Source: Psychrobacter sp. UBA6766 (GTDB lineage Bacteria; Pseudomonadota; Gammaproteobacteria; Pseudomonadales; Moraxellaceae). From it: a stretch of DNA of 9,771 nucleotides. The notes beneath the pieces were generated by a model. It was not told where the DNA came from. It ran no database searches and saw nothing but the letters and a program-made list of their open reading frames with translations. The stretch is from NCBI RefSeq assembly GCF_002453355.1, contig NZ_DKGQ01000003.1, positions 1-9,771 of the forward strand, in the 5' to 3' direction. Shown here in pieces: positions 1 to 7,217 of the stretch. The translations under genes and the position numbers were made by a program. Each line of letters starts with the position of its first letter. Positions within the stretch are counted from its first letter, which is position 1.

Positions 1-2
1 AT

Positions 3-218
3 ATATTTTGGGTTTGGTATTACTTAGATGATAAACTACCCAAAATCATGGAGACTTAAATTTCAGAAAGACGCAAATACGAAGCACTAGAACTACCAGT
101 CTAGTGTATCTCTACTTCTGTATCTTTGGCACTGTATGGTTTGCAGAGCTTCGAAAATTTAGATAGATTGATTAGGTTATCGGAACTAGGAATTGAGTCT
201 TATCGTCAGGCTATATAA
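3..218 (+). pseudogene. Possible decayed protein C-terminus (very tentative)
   Basis: No intact gene is visible in the first 287 bases. One forward frame, starting at base 3, nevertheless reads like ordinary protein with three stops, at 57-59 (TAA), 102-104 (TAG) and 216-218 (TAA). The pieces between them include ISERRKYEALELPV and a helix-like tail, SFENLDRLIRLSELGIESY. The first two stops are each one C-to-T change away from a glutamine codon (CAA, CAG), as expected of a gene decaying by transitions. Alternatively a real gene ends at base 59 and the rest is chance. I recognise no family. Positions 219-287 hold nothing clear apart from a short AT-rich hairpin at 263-277. Confidence 0.22.
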
Positions 219-287
219 CTCAAGCCTCGTGAGTCAATATCTACATAAGGACAGCCTAGGTCAACATTTGGAATGTTTCGTTTTTGC

Positions 288-1211
288 CTAAAAAGAAATA
301 TCAAACTCTATAATCTCTTCAATAAATTTGGCTTCGATAGGTGATAAAGCACGGTGTTTATGCCAAAAAAGATAAACGGGTATATCAGCAATACCTTCGT
401 TTGGCGGTAAACGTCTCAGCTTTGACTCTAGGTGCGTTGCAGCAATAAATTGGTCAGGTAGCGCACCAATGCCATAGCCGGTATAGATAAGGCGAACCGC
501 TTCGTCTAAATTGTTGGTATAAGCACTAATGCGGCCAGTGATATCATGGTTTTCTTTAAATACTGTAATTGGTGAAAGTACATCACCAATATCTTCACTA
601 CTAAAAGCGATATAATCTTCTTTTAATAGACTGTCAAAACTCAAATCGGGTACTGTAAATAGCGGGTGGTGGTAGCCGCAGTATAGATAATAGCGCTGAG
701 TAAATAATAACTGCTGATTAAGCGTCTCTGGGATACGTCTTGCCAAGCAGATACCAACAGCAGGCGTCTTTTGTTTCAGATTATTTAAAATATCCATACT
801 TGATTTTACTGTCAAATCTAAAGTGATATTTGGATATTTTTTTTTGAAATAGACTAAGAATTCATTGTATTTTGGATTATGCAGTCGACTGGCCACCAGC
901 AATTTAATCTCGCCTTCTAAGAGATGCGAATTGCTACCCTTCATAGCTTCAATAGAGGTTATTTCTGTAAATATCGTTTGAGCAACTTGAAGACAGTAAT
1001 GTCCGATGGGGGTAAGCTCTAACGGCTTGGTATTACGAATGACCAGCTGACTTTCGAGCTGCTCTTCAAGCTTTTTGAGGTTTTGACTTACTGCTGATTG
1101 AGTAATATTTAAGCGATTTGCAGCCGCGCTAATACTCCCTTCTTCATAGATAACAATCAATACATGAAGCAATGTCCAATTCAAGCTATCGGCTAGTTTT
1201 TGTTGCAGCAT
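288..1211 (-). CDS. LysR-family transcriptional regulator
   Basis: A 307-residue LysR-type transcriptional regulator, a normal length for the family. An N-terminal winged helix-turn-helix covers about residues 10-69; the helix-turn-helix core, SISAAANRLNITQSAVSQNL (26-45), carries the usual A-A-x-x-L and S-x-x-S-x-x-L pattern and is followed by the LEEQL linker start. Residues from about 90 to 305 form the periplasmic-binding-like effector domain. The start at 1211 gives the expected short arm before the DNA-binding domain, though no clear Shine-Dalgarno precedes it. The gene follows the five-gene catabolic cluster on the same strand, 373 bp beyond its last gene, so it probably has its own promoter. 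A TTGAT-N5-ATCAA palindrome 30-44 bp before the start is a likely autoregulatory site. Control of the upstream cluster is inferred from position; the effector is unknown. LysR is certain as a family, the subfamily is not identified. Confidence 0.93.
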   Translation of the reverse strand: MLQQKLADSLNWTLLHVLIVIYEEGSISAAANRLNITQSAVSQNLKKLEEQLESQLVIRNTKPLELTPIGHYCLQVAQTIFTEITSIEAMKGSNSHLLEGEIKLLVASRLHNPKYNEFLVYFKKKYPNITLDLTVKSSMDILNNLKQKTPAVGICLARRIPETLNQQLLFTQRYYLYCGYHHPLFTVPDLSFDSLLKEDYIAFSSEDIGDVLSPITVFKENHDITGRISAYTNNLDEAVRLIYTGYGIGALPDQFIAATHLESKLRRLPPNEGIADIPVYLFWHKHRALSPIEAKFIEEIIEFDISF

Positions 1212-1240
1212 GGTATTTCAACACTTATATTCTAGATATA

Positions 1241-1255
1241 TTGATAACCGATCAA
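1241..1255. promoter_or_regulatory. LysR-type operator candidate (T-N11-A dyad)
   Basis: TTGATAACCGATCAA has perfect 5-bp arms around a 5-bp centre and contains the T-N11-A arrangement typical of LysR-family recognition sites (TGAT-N5-ATCA). It lies just upstream of the LysR start codon, where negative autoregulation usually acts. Binding is inferred. Confidence 0.45.
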
Positions 1256-1490
1256 TGTGAAAGGACTGCTAAAAATATAAAAGGCTTAGTTTCTATGATA
1301 GTGTTTTAGTCTACGGATTTTTAGTTTGCCTTTCACTATTGTCCTCAGCTCATAATACTATATAGATAGAGATAACGGGACTGTATAAGCGTTTATTTAT
1401 TATAGAGTTAAAGTTTACGAACTCATTCACACCCTAAGAGCCAAGCTCACAGCCAAAAGCTGAGCGCTTAACACCATCAAAAGGCATTTC

Positions 1491-1515
1491 AGCGGCTGTT
1501 TGTGCAACAGCCGCT
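1491..1515 (-). terminator. Strong hairpin after the ThDP-enzyme gene
   Basis: AGCGGCTGTT at 1491-1500 and AACAGCCGCT at 1506-1515 form a perfect 10-bp GC-rich stem with a 5-nt loop, about 70 bp past the stop codon of the last cluster gene. On the minus strand only a short, displaced T-run follows (CCTTTT about 6 nt after the stem), so it is not a textbook intrinsic terminator. It may be an imperfect terminator or a 3'-end-stabilising hairpin separating the cluster from the LysR gene. A second weak stem, GCTCA/TGAGC at 1445-1465, lies nearby. The rest of the 1212-1584 spacer contains no gene that I can support. Confidence 0.5.
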
Positions 1516-1584
1516 CTCGCTCGCTTCGTCCCTGCCAAGTTCGTTATTGTTATTACTAGCTTAAGATGCCAATTAGAGCAACAG

Positions 1585-3270
1585 CTAGGGTGTCAGCTCA
1601 TCAGGATCAGTAATCACGTGCAACAATACTGTTTTGCGTTCTTTTGTGACGATATGCATCGCCTCAGTGACACTCGCTTCAATACCCTTATTGCTAGTGA
1701 TTCGTATACCATGAGCACCAAAGGCGTTGGCAAGTGCTGCAAAGTCAGGATTTTGTAGCTGCGTGCCAGATACCCGATCAGGATAATGTGCCTCTTGATG
1801 CTGGCGGATAGTACCAAACTGCTGATTGTCCATCAAAATAATTAAAACAGGGGCATCATAACGAATGGATGTTGATAATTCCGCTTCATTCATCATAAAT
1901 TCGCCATCACCAGTGATCACAACTGATAGACGTTTTGGCGACTCTAAAGCAGCAACAATGCCTGACGGTAAGCTATAGCCCATCGCGCCATTTCTGGTAC
2001 TGAGCTGGCTTGGGAAAGTATGAGTAGGCAGATAACGCTGCGCCCATAAGCAGTGATTACCGGCACCAAAGCTATATACGGCATCTTTAGGTAACTGCTC
2101 AGTAAGCTGTTGAATCACTTGCGTCATGCTAGCATAACTGTGGTCAGTGGCTAAATCGGCGACATCACAAGTTTCTGTTGCTTTTTCTGTGGTGGTCATT
2201 TTGTCTGGGAAAGCGCAATCCTTTCTTTGTTGTTCATGACAATAATGAAACCAAGTCTCACGAGATACCGAATTGACCAGCGATACTTTACTCATCGCTT
2301 TAACAAAGCTAATAGGGCTAGCGACAATATGCTCAGTAACTGAACCACTATGACCGCGCAAGCTGGTATCTAAATTGACAATATAATTAGGCTTATCAAA
2401 AGATTGCCGTAATTTATAGCCATCACTAGCGACATCACCTAGTACTGTACCTATCGTCAGTAGCACATCAGCCGTTTCGATAAGAGCGGCACACTCATCA
2501 GATCGCCCATAACCCAGATAACCTGCATGGGCAGGAGAGTCAAAAGTCACTCTGTCTGAGGCACGCCAATCATGAATAACGGGAATACAATTATCTTCGG
2601 CAAACTTCGTTAGCTGCATAGAGGCCTCTGTCGTCCAATTTTGTCCTCCTACAAAAATTAGCGGCTTTTCAGCAGTCGATAAGGCGCTTAATATTACCTC
2701 AAGCTTGTCATCACTTACAGAACCTTCAGCAACAGGTATCACTGGATGCAATTGTCCATGGAATTCTTGCTGAATGATATCTTCAGGCAGTCCCACAACG
2801 ACAGGACCTGGACGTCCTTCTAAAGCCGCATGGAACGCTTTTGCTACAATCTCAGACGCTCTCGAGACTTCATCTAATATGAATACACGCTTACATTGAC
2901 TAGAGAACCACTGCTTAGGGTCAAATTCTTGAAACGACTCACGGTCTCTATCAGCAATAGGAATAAGTCCAATGAATAATATAAGTGGCACACCATCCTG
3001 CCATGCAGTATGGATACCAGTGTAAGCTTGCGCCGCTCCCGGTCCACGGGTCACCATGGCAATACCTGGCTGACCCGTAAATTTACCATGAGCATCCGCC
3101 ATATAGGTACAAGCGGCTTCGTGACGACATACAACTGTTTGGATATCAGCCTCATATAAACCATCTAAGACCGAGAGATAACTCTCACCAGGAACGACAT
3201 AGGTGCGACTGACCCCATGTAATTGCAGACTATCTACGATCACTTGACCACCGTGGATTATATTATTCAT
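1585..3270 (-). CDS. ThDP-dependent enzyme, acetolactate synthase/decarboxylase-like
   Basis: A 561-residue thiamine-diphosphate enzyme of the acetolactate synthase/benzoylformate decarboxylase superfamily, with all three domains. The pyrimidine-binding domain (about 1-170) has the catalytic glutamate E51 in RHEAAC, TRGPGAAQA (74-82), an ALS-like FQEFD (113-117) and GRPGPVVVGLP (152-162). The central domain spans about 185-330. The pyrophosphate domain (about 380-550) has GAMGYSLPSG (428-437) and the Mg-ThDP motif GDG (454-456) ending in DN (481-482). The start at 3270 follows AAGGGA by 6 nt. It is the last of five co-directional genes, 61 bp after the RidA gene. True acetolactate synthase is unlikely: no regulatory subunit gene and no ilv genes are adjacent. 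A catabolic role on a 2-oxo acid produced by the oxidoreductase/RidA pair is inferred; decarboxylase, lyase or carboligase cannot be distinguished from the sequence. Confidence 0.9.
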   Translation of the reverse strand: MNNIIHGGQVIVDSLQLHGVSRTYVVPGESYLSVLDGLYEADIQTVVCRHEAACTYMADAHGKFTGQPGIAMVTRGPGAAQAYTGIHTAWQDGVPLILFIGLIPIADRDRESFQEFDPKQWFSSQCKRVFILDEVSRASEIVAKAFHAALEGRPGPVVVGLPEDIIQQEFHGQLHPVIPVAEGSVSDDKLEVILSALSTAEKPLIFVGGQNWTTEASMQLTKFAEDNCIPVIHDWRASDRVTFDSPAHAGYLGYGRSDECAALIETADVLLTIGTVLGDVASDGYKLRQSFDKPNYIVNLDTSLRGHSGSVTEHIVASPISFVKAMSKVSLVNSVSRETWFHYCHEQQRKDCAFPDKMTTTEKATETCDVADLATDHSYASMTQVIQQLTEQLPKDAVYSFGAGNHCLWAQRYLPTHTFPSQLSTRNGAMGYSLPSGIVAALESPKRLSVVITGDGEFMMNEAELSTSIRYDAPVLIILMDNQQFGTIRQHQEAHYPDRVSGTQLQNPDFAALANAFGAHGIRITSNKGIEASVTEAMHIVTKERKTVLLHVITDPDELTP

Positions 3271-3331
3271 TGTTAGTCCCTTAATTTTCTATCTTAGTGA
3301 GTTCTTCAATTCTTCTAGATATCTAGATGCT

Positions 3332-3670
3332 TTACTCAGCAGCAATGACCGTAATTTCTACTAGCAGATCAGGATGAGCTAGTACTGCTTCACCGCAGGC
3401 TCGAGCAGGTGGCTGCGTATCCGTAAACCATTTATCCCATACCTCGTTCATCGCCTCGAAGTCTGACATACTTTTTAGCCACACGGTTGCAGTCAAGATT
3501 TTTGATTTATCACTACCTACCTCTTCTAGCAAACCTTCAACTTTATTTAGACAGCTTAACGTTTGGGCAGCCATATCTTCATCGATGGCGCCAACTTGTC
3601 CTGATAAGTATATCGTTTGTTTATGAATAACGATTTGGCTCATACGTTGATTACTATGAAGTTTCTTCAT
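3332..3670 (-). CDS. RidA/YjgF/YER057c-family enamine/imine deaminase
   Basis: A 112-residue RidA-superfamily protein, slightly shorter than canonical RidA (about 128). It resembles the YoaB-like subgroup, with an N-terminal RMSQIVIHKQTIYLSGQV block (9-26) and MNEVWDKWF (74-82). The substrate-binding arginine is present in PPARACGE (R90, matching the conserved arginine of E. coli RidA), followed by VEITVIA (104-110). RidA proteins form cytosolic trimers that hydrolyse 2-imino or enamino acids to 2-oxo acids plus ammonia. The start at 3670 has AAGGA 9 nt upstream; an internal Met at residue 10 is possible but would cut into the conserved block. The gene lies 49 bp after an FAD amino-acid/amine oxidoreductase gene, whose imine product is the natural substrate of such an enzyme. 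Subfamily members vary in activity, so the exact substrate remains inferred. Confidence 0.92.
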   Translation of the reverse strand: MKKLHSNQRMSQIVIHKQTIYLSGQVGAIDEDMAAQTLSCLNKVEGLLEEVGSDKSKILTATVWLKSMSDFEAMNEVWDKWFTDTQPPARACGEAVLAHPDLLVEITVIAAE

Positions 3671-3719
3671 GTTTATTTATCCTTATGCTTTTAAAATACA
3701 ATGGTTAAAAAAATATGTA

Positions 3720-4970
3720 TTAAGTATTAGAAAATCGCTGAGCATTAAAAGGTTTAATATCTACTGCTGTAGGTTTGTTATGTAATAACTCTTCTATGAT
3801 ACGTCCAGTGATAGGACCTAAAGTAAAACCTTGATGGCCATGTCCAAAGGCAAACCATAGATTCTTATGCTTACCAGCTGCTCCGATAACTGGCTTCATA
3901 TCAGGCATGCATGGTCGCGAGCCTGCCCACGCCTCTGTCTCTACTCGCTGGTTCAAGGATAAAATAGCTTGAGCGAAACGTAATACAGCGTTCAATTGAT
4001 CAAAGTTCTTTGGTGCGTCCATAGTAGTCATTTCAGCACCGGTAGTAACACGAATACCTTGTTGCATCGGCCCCATCACAAAACCTTTGTCAATATCAAC
4101 CAAGCTATGATAAATCTTGTTTTTCTCTGTCGTTTCAAAATGCTGATGATAACCACGCATGGGAAATAGAGGTAAATCATACCCCAGAGGCTTTATCAAT
4201 TGGTTAGACCAAGGGCCCGCTGCAATAACCAAATTATCACTATAAAAATTCTCATGATTGGTAATGACTTGCCAGCCATCACCCTCGGGTAGTATTTCCT
4301 TGACTGTACACTCACCTATTGTCCCGTGCCTCTCTTGAAAACTCTTTGCATAGGCTTTTACCAACGCTCCTGGGTTTGATACCTGCCAAGAATTAGACCA
4401 ATGAATGGCGCCGATAAAATCGTCGAAATTACCGTTAGGTTCTAATGCTTTCAATTGCATAACGGATAAAACCTTGTGTTCGATACCTTGCTGTCGTGCC
4501 CTTTCAGCACCCACAATCGCTGTTTTAAGTTTACCCTCGTCTCGGTGCATCTCAATCCAACCAACACGTCTGATCAAATCTTCAGCACCAGCTGCCGTAA
4601 TCATTTCTTGATGTCCGCTTGTGCAGTGCTCGATCAGCGTGTTCCACTCCTTTTCAATTTTTTGAACAGAAGAAGGTGCTGAAAACTGCCAGTACTTTAA
4701 CAAAGCCTGATGATAACGGAAGAGCGCAGGCCAGCGATAGCGTATATCTGTGTTCTGATTCGGTAATACCCTAATGAGTTCGGCAAGATGCCTGGGGAAT
4801 GGGTGTACATGAATCGCTTCTCGCTGTATCAATCCAGCATTACCATACGATGTCTCCGATCCAGGTTGCTTCTTATCTAACAATAGAACCTGAGAGTTAT
4901 TTTTTTGCAGATGCCAAGCGATAGACGTACCCACCATACCTGCACCAATCACAATCGCTTTGTACCCCAT
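3720..4970 (-). CDS. FAD-dependent oxidoreductase, D-amino acid dehydrogenase-like (DAO family)
   Basis: A 416-residue flavoprotein of the DAO/DadA fold. The N-terminal dinucleotide-binding site is IVIGAGMVGTSIAWHL (6-21), with the acidic residue ending beta-2 at D32. SYGNAGLI (41-48) is the DadA-like block after the first beta-alpha-beta. IAAGPWSN (249-256), GSRPCMPDMKPVIG (350-363) and GHGHQGFTLGPITGR (376-390) complete the C-terminal FAD-contact motifs typical of D-amino acid dehydrogenases, glycine oxidases and D-hydroxyproline dehydrogenases. The family oxidises the C-N bond of amino acids or secondary amines to an imine. The start at 4970 has an excellent AAAGGAG 6 nt upstream. It lies 20 bp after the transporter gene and 49 bp before the RidA gene, consistent with imine generation and hydrolysis in one operon. 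The substrate (D-amino acid, N-alkyl amino acid or diamine-derived amino acid) cannot be read from the sequence, so dadA is not assigned. Confidence 0.9.
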   Translation of the reverse strand: MGYKAIVIGAGMVGTSIAWHLQKNNSQVLLLDKKQPGSETSYGNAGLIQREAIHVHPFPRHLAELIRVLPNQNTDIRYRWPALFRYHQALLKYWQFSAPSSVQKIEKEWNTLIEHCTSGHQEMITAAGAEDLIRRVGWIEMHRDEGKLKTAIVGAERARQQGIEHKVLSVMQLKALEPNGNFDDFIGAIHWSNSWQVSNPGALVKAYAKSFQERHGTIGECTVKEILPEGDGWQVITNHENFYSDNLVIAAGPWSNQLIKPLGYDLPLFPMRGYHQHFETTEKNKIYHSLVDIDKGFVMGPMQQGIRVTTGAEMTTMDAPKNFDQLNAVLRFAQAILSLNQRVETEAWAGSRPCMPDMKPVIGAAGKHKNLWFAFGHGHQGFTLGPITGRIIEELLHNKPTAVDIKPFNAQRFSNT

Positions 4971-4990
4971 ACCATACTCCTTTATTTTCC

Positions 4991-6085
4991 TTACTGTAAC
5001 TTTGGTCGTTCAGCCATAAATATCTGACCTTTAAAGGTTTTATACAAAGCACAGAGCAGAACATACATTCCGAGAATGCCTAAAGCTGGATACAACGTAC
5101 CTACCAATGTACTGAATGGAAAGAGCGAGGCAAGCAGAGATAGCACCACAACTACAATAGTCAACATACGAAACTTCGACGTTTCCGTATCTGAATCAAA
5201 GAAGCGGATCACAAAGCCATAAAGATTAGAGACCGCCGTTGTAAATACAGCAACCACTAGCACGATGCTAAATAAAAACCCAGTAGTCGGACCAATACCA
5301 CGCGCTATTTCTAAGAACGGAAGCTCATAGCTCATCACATTTTCAAGATCGGATAAGAGCGCCATAATGATGAACAACAAACAAATTCCTAAGGTCATTC
5401 CACCGATTACGCCTGCCATTCTAACTGTTTTTAAATTTGGTTCTTTATTACCAATTGATGCAAAAGTAGATACCCCAGGAATCACGTTGTAGGAGACATA
5501 AACTATCGCCGACGTCCACCAAAAAGGAGTAGCTGTATCGGGGTTAAGCATTTGAATAGTAGTATCGACAGTTGTTAATTGATCAGAATAAGTGGTGAAG
5601 GTAAGGATAGAGATAACAACCACTGCCAAAATCATTAATGGAGAAATAATTCCTAACGCCCTAACCGATGAAGTAAAACCGAATATTACCGTTGATAAAG
5701 TCATTACGGCAATAAGTATCTTGCCAGCAACAGGCGGTAGGCTCCAGTATTGATGTATCGCTGCACCACCACCTGAAAACATGATACTGATGACGCCAAA
5801 CATAAAAAATAAGAGAACATAATCAGCAAAGAAACCTATTTTTTTACCACATAAATAGTTAAGAACCACACGGTGGCTATTGGTCTTAAGCTGATGACCT
5901 AATTCCATAAATACCGTACCGTACCATGCCAACATAATCATCGTAATGGCAGCACCTAACATTCCTATAAAACCATAGCCTGCAAAGAACTGCAGTACTT
6001 CTTGCCCACTTGCATATCCTGCACCAATGACAGCCCCGACATACACACCGGCATAGCTGATCGCTTTGATAATTGACACACTCAT
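4991..6085 (-). CDS. YkvI-family inner-membrane transporter (COG3949-like)
   Basis: A polytopic membrane protein of 364 residues resembling the YkvI/COG3949 family, related to LeuT-fold APC-type carriers. I count about ten hydrophobic segments. The first contains AVIGAGYASGQEVLQFF, the glycine-rich broken helix typical of this fold; a mid-protein segment contains VYVSYNVIPGVSTFASIG, resembling the second unwound helix. The C-terminus is short and basic. I chose the Met at 6085 over the one at 6094: the purine-rich AGGGA lies 8 nt before 6085 but abuts 6094. The protein sits second in the cluster, 85 bp after the deacetylase gene and 20 bp before the FAD oxidoreductase gene, so importing the pathway substrate (an acylated amine or amino acid) is the likely role, or alternatively exporting a product. 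As far as I know, most members of the family have no proven substrate. Confidence 0.85.
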   Translation of the reverse strand: MSVSIIKAISYAGVYVGAVIGAGYASGQEVLQFFAGYGFIGMLGAAITMIMLAWYGTVFMELGHQLKTNSHRVVLNYLCGKKIGFFADYVLLFFMFGVISIMFSGGGAAIHQYWSLPPVAGKILIAVMTLSTVIFGFTSSVRALGIISPLMILAVVVISILTFTTYSDQLTTVDTTIQMLNPDTATPFWWTSAIVYVSYNVIPGVSTFASIGNKEPNLKTVRMAGVIGGMTLGICLLFIIMALLSDLENVMSYELPFLEIARGIGPTTGFLFSIVLVVAVFTTAVSNLYGFVIRFFDSDTETSKFRMLTIVVVVLSLLASLFPFSTLVGTLYPALGILGMYVLLCALYKTFKGQIFMAERPKLQ

Positions 6086-6122
6086 ATGAAACATCCCTGT
6101 TGTTGTGAGTTAACCGAACAGT

Positions 6123-6149
6123 TACCCTAATAAATCCTTTATATGGGTA
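6123..6149 (-). other. Intercistronic hairpin
   Basis: TACCC (6123-6127) pairs with GGGTA (6145-6149), and ATAAA (6130-6134) with TTTAT (6138-6142) around a 3-nt loop, with a small internal bulge. It lies in the 85-bp gap between the deacetylase and transporter genes. No T-run follows, so an mRNA processing or stability element is more likely than a terminator. Function is not shown. Confidence 0.3.
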
Positions 6150-6170
6150 GCCCTAAACATTTATCTTTCA

Positions 6171-7217
6171 TTATTGTTCTTCTGAGATAAACCCAGATAA
6201 AAAAGCTTGTAGGTTCTCATTGAGCTTTTCTATGCAATACCCTCCTTCAACCAGAACGATAATGGGTTTATTTAACGCTTTAAGTTTCTGTGCTAAGGTT
6301 TTAAAGCCTTCAGTACTAACGTGACATTTGGCTTGTGGATCATCTTTATAGACATCAAACCCTAAGACGTGAACAATGACATCTGGATTAAATATTTTTA
6401 AGGACTCGATTGAGCGATCGACATAATGAAAAAATCCAGCTTCATCTGTACCGTGCGGCATCGGAAAATTGATATTATAGCCATAACCCTCTCCCTCACC
6501 TCTCTCATGCTCGTGACCAGCGACTACAGGATAGAAATTGATGGGGCTACCGTGTACAGAGGTGTATAGCACATCTTTACGATCATAGAATATTTCTTGA
6601 ACACCTTGACCATGATGCATATCCGTATCGATGATGGCGATCTTTTGAAATTTTTGACGAAGATGCTGAGCAATAATTGCTGCATTATTAAGATAGCAGA
6701 AACCACCTGCGGCGTTTTTACGAGCATGATGCCCTGCAGGTCTGGTCAGACATATTTGCATATTATTTTGCTTAGGGTTTTGACCGCCTTCATCGTTTAA
6801 TAAAGCATCAGCAGCATTGAGTGCCGTTTGAGCTGACCAATAAATAGAAGTCCATGAATGCTTGCCAATGGGAGCACTTCCATCGGCTTGATATTTAGCT
6901 GCTTTTGCCAGGATACCAAGACCAGGATTATTTTGAATATAAACGGTCGTCTGAACTTCCTCGCCCATTTCCTCGTCTACTGCCATCCATTCATCATAGC
7001 CATGCTTTAAAAAATCAACATAATCCAAATCATGCACAGCTAAAATCGGCGCGATTCCTATATCTTTAGCAGTCGTTACTGCCAATCCTAACTCTTTTGG
7101 TGCCTTTAAAAGCTCAACCAAGCGCTCAGGTTTTTCTTGAGGTTCACGCATTTTTCCACGCGAGAAATAAGTCTTTGGCTGATGAAGTTTTTGATTTTCA
7201 TGACTATAAATTTTCAT
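6171..7217 (-). CDS. Acetylpolyamine amidohydrolase, class II HDAC-like
   Basis: A zinc-dependent deacetylase of the arginase/HDAC fold, 348 residues from the chosen start, against 341 in Mycoplana ramosa acetylpolyamine amidohydrolase (APAH). It keeps the whole active site with a constant +4 offset from that enzyme: paired histidines H163-H164 in RPAGHHA, zinc ligands D199 and H201 in IIDTDMHHGQG, D288 in GFDVYKDDP, and the transition-state tyrosine Y327 in EGGYCI. The N-terminus (MKIYSHENQKLHQPKTYF) also aligns with APAH. The start at 7217 has AAAGGA about 10 nt upstream; upstream in-frame Mets to 7295 lack a usable site (7226 abuts the same AAAGGA). The family deacetylates acetylputrescine, acetylspermidine and similar cytosolic amides. 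It is the first gene of the cluster, behind a good promoter. The exact acyl-amine substrate is inferred from family; a histone-like protein substrate is unlikely but not excluded. Confidence 0.9.
   Translation of the reverse strand: MKIYSHENQKLHQPKTYFSRGKMREPQEKPERLVELLKAPKELGLAVTTAKDIGIAPILAVHDLDYVDFLKHGYDEWMAVDEEMGEEVQTTVYIQNNPGLGILAKAAKYQADGSAPIGKHSWTSIYWSAQTALNAADALLNDEGGQNPKQNNMQICLTRPAGHHARKNAAGGFCYLNNAAIIAQHLRQKFQKIAIIDTDMHHGQGVQEIFYDRKDVLYTSVHGSPINFYPVVAGHEHERGEGEGYGYNINFPMPHGTDEAGFFHYVDRSIESLKIFNPDVIVHVLGFDVYKDDPQAKCHVSTEGFKTLAQKLKALNKPIIVLVEGGYCIEKLNENLQAFLSGFISEEQ

Noticed and set aside
263..277. AACATT-TGG-AATGTT hairpin followed by TCGTTTTT on the plus strand
   Set aside because: Could be a weak terminator for a plus-strand gene left of the window, but the stem is only 6 bp and AT-rich; not enough to call.
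1585..3270. Calling the ThDP enzyme ilvB/ilvI (biosynthetic acetolactate synthase)
   Set aside because: No regulatory subunit or branched-chain biosynthesis genes nearby; the context is catabolic.
4405..4682. Plus-strand open frames opposite the FAD oxidoreductase gene
   Set aside because: Antisense shadows of a strongly supported gene, with no family resemblance and no start signals.
6524..6800. Open frames on both strands within the deacetylase gene
   Set aside because: They overlap the conserved catalytic region of the deacetylase and carry no domain of their own.
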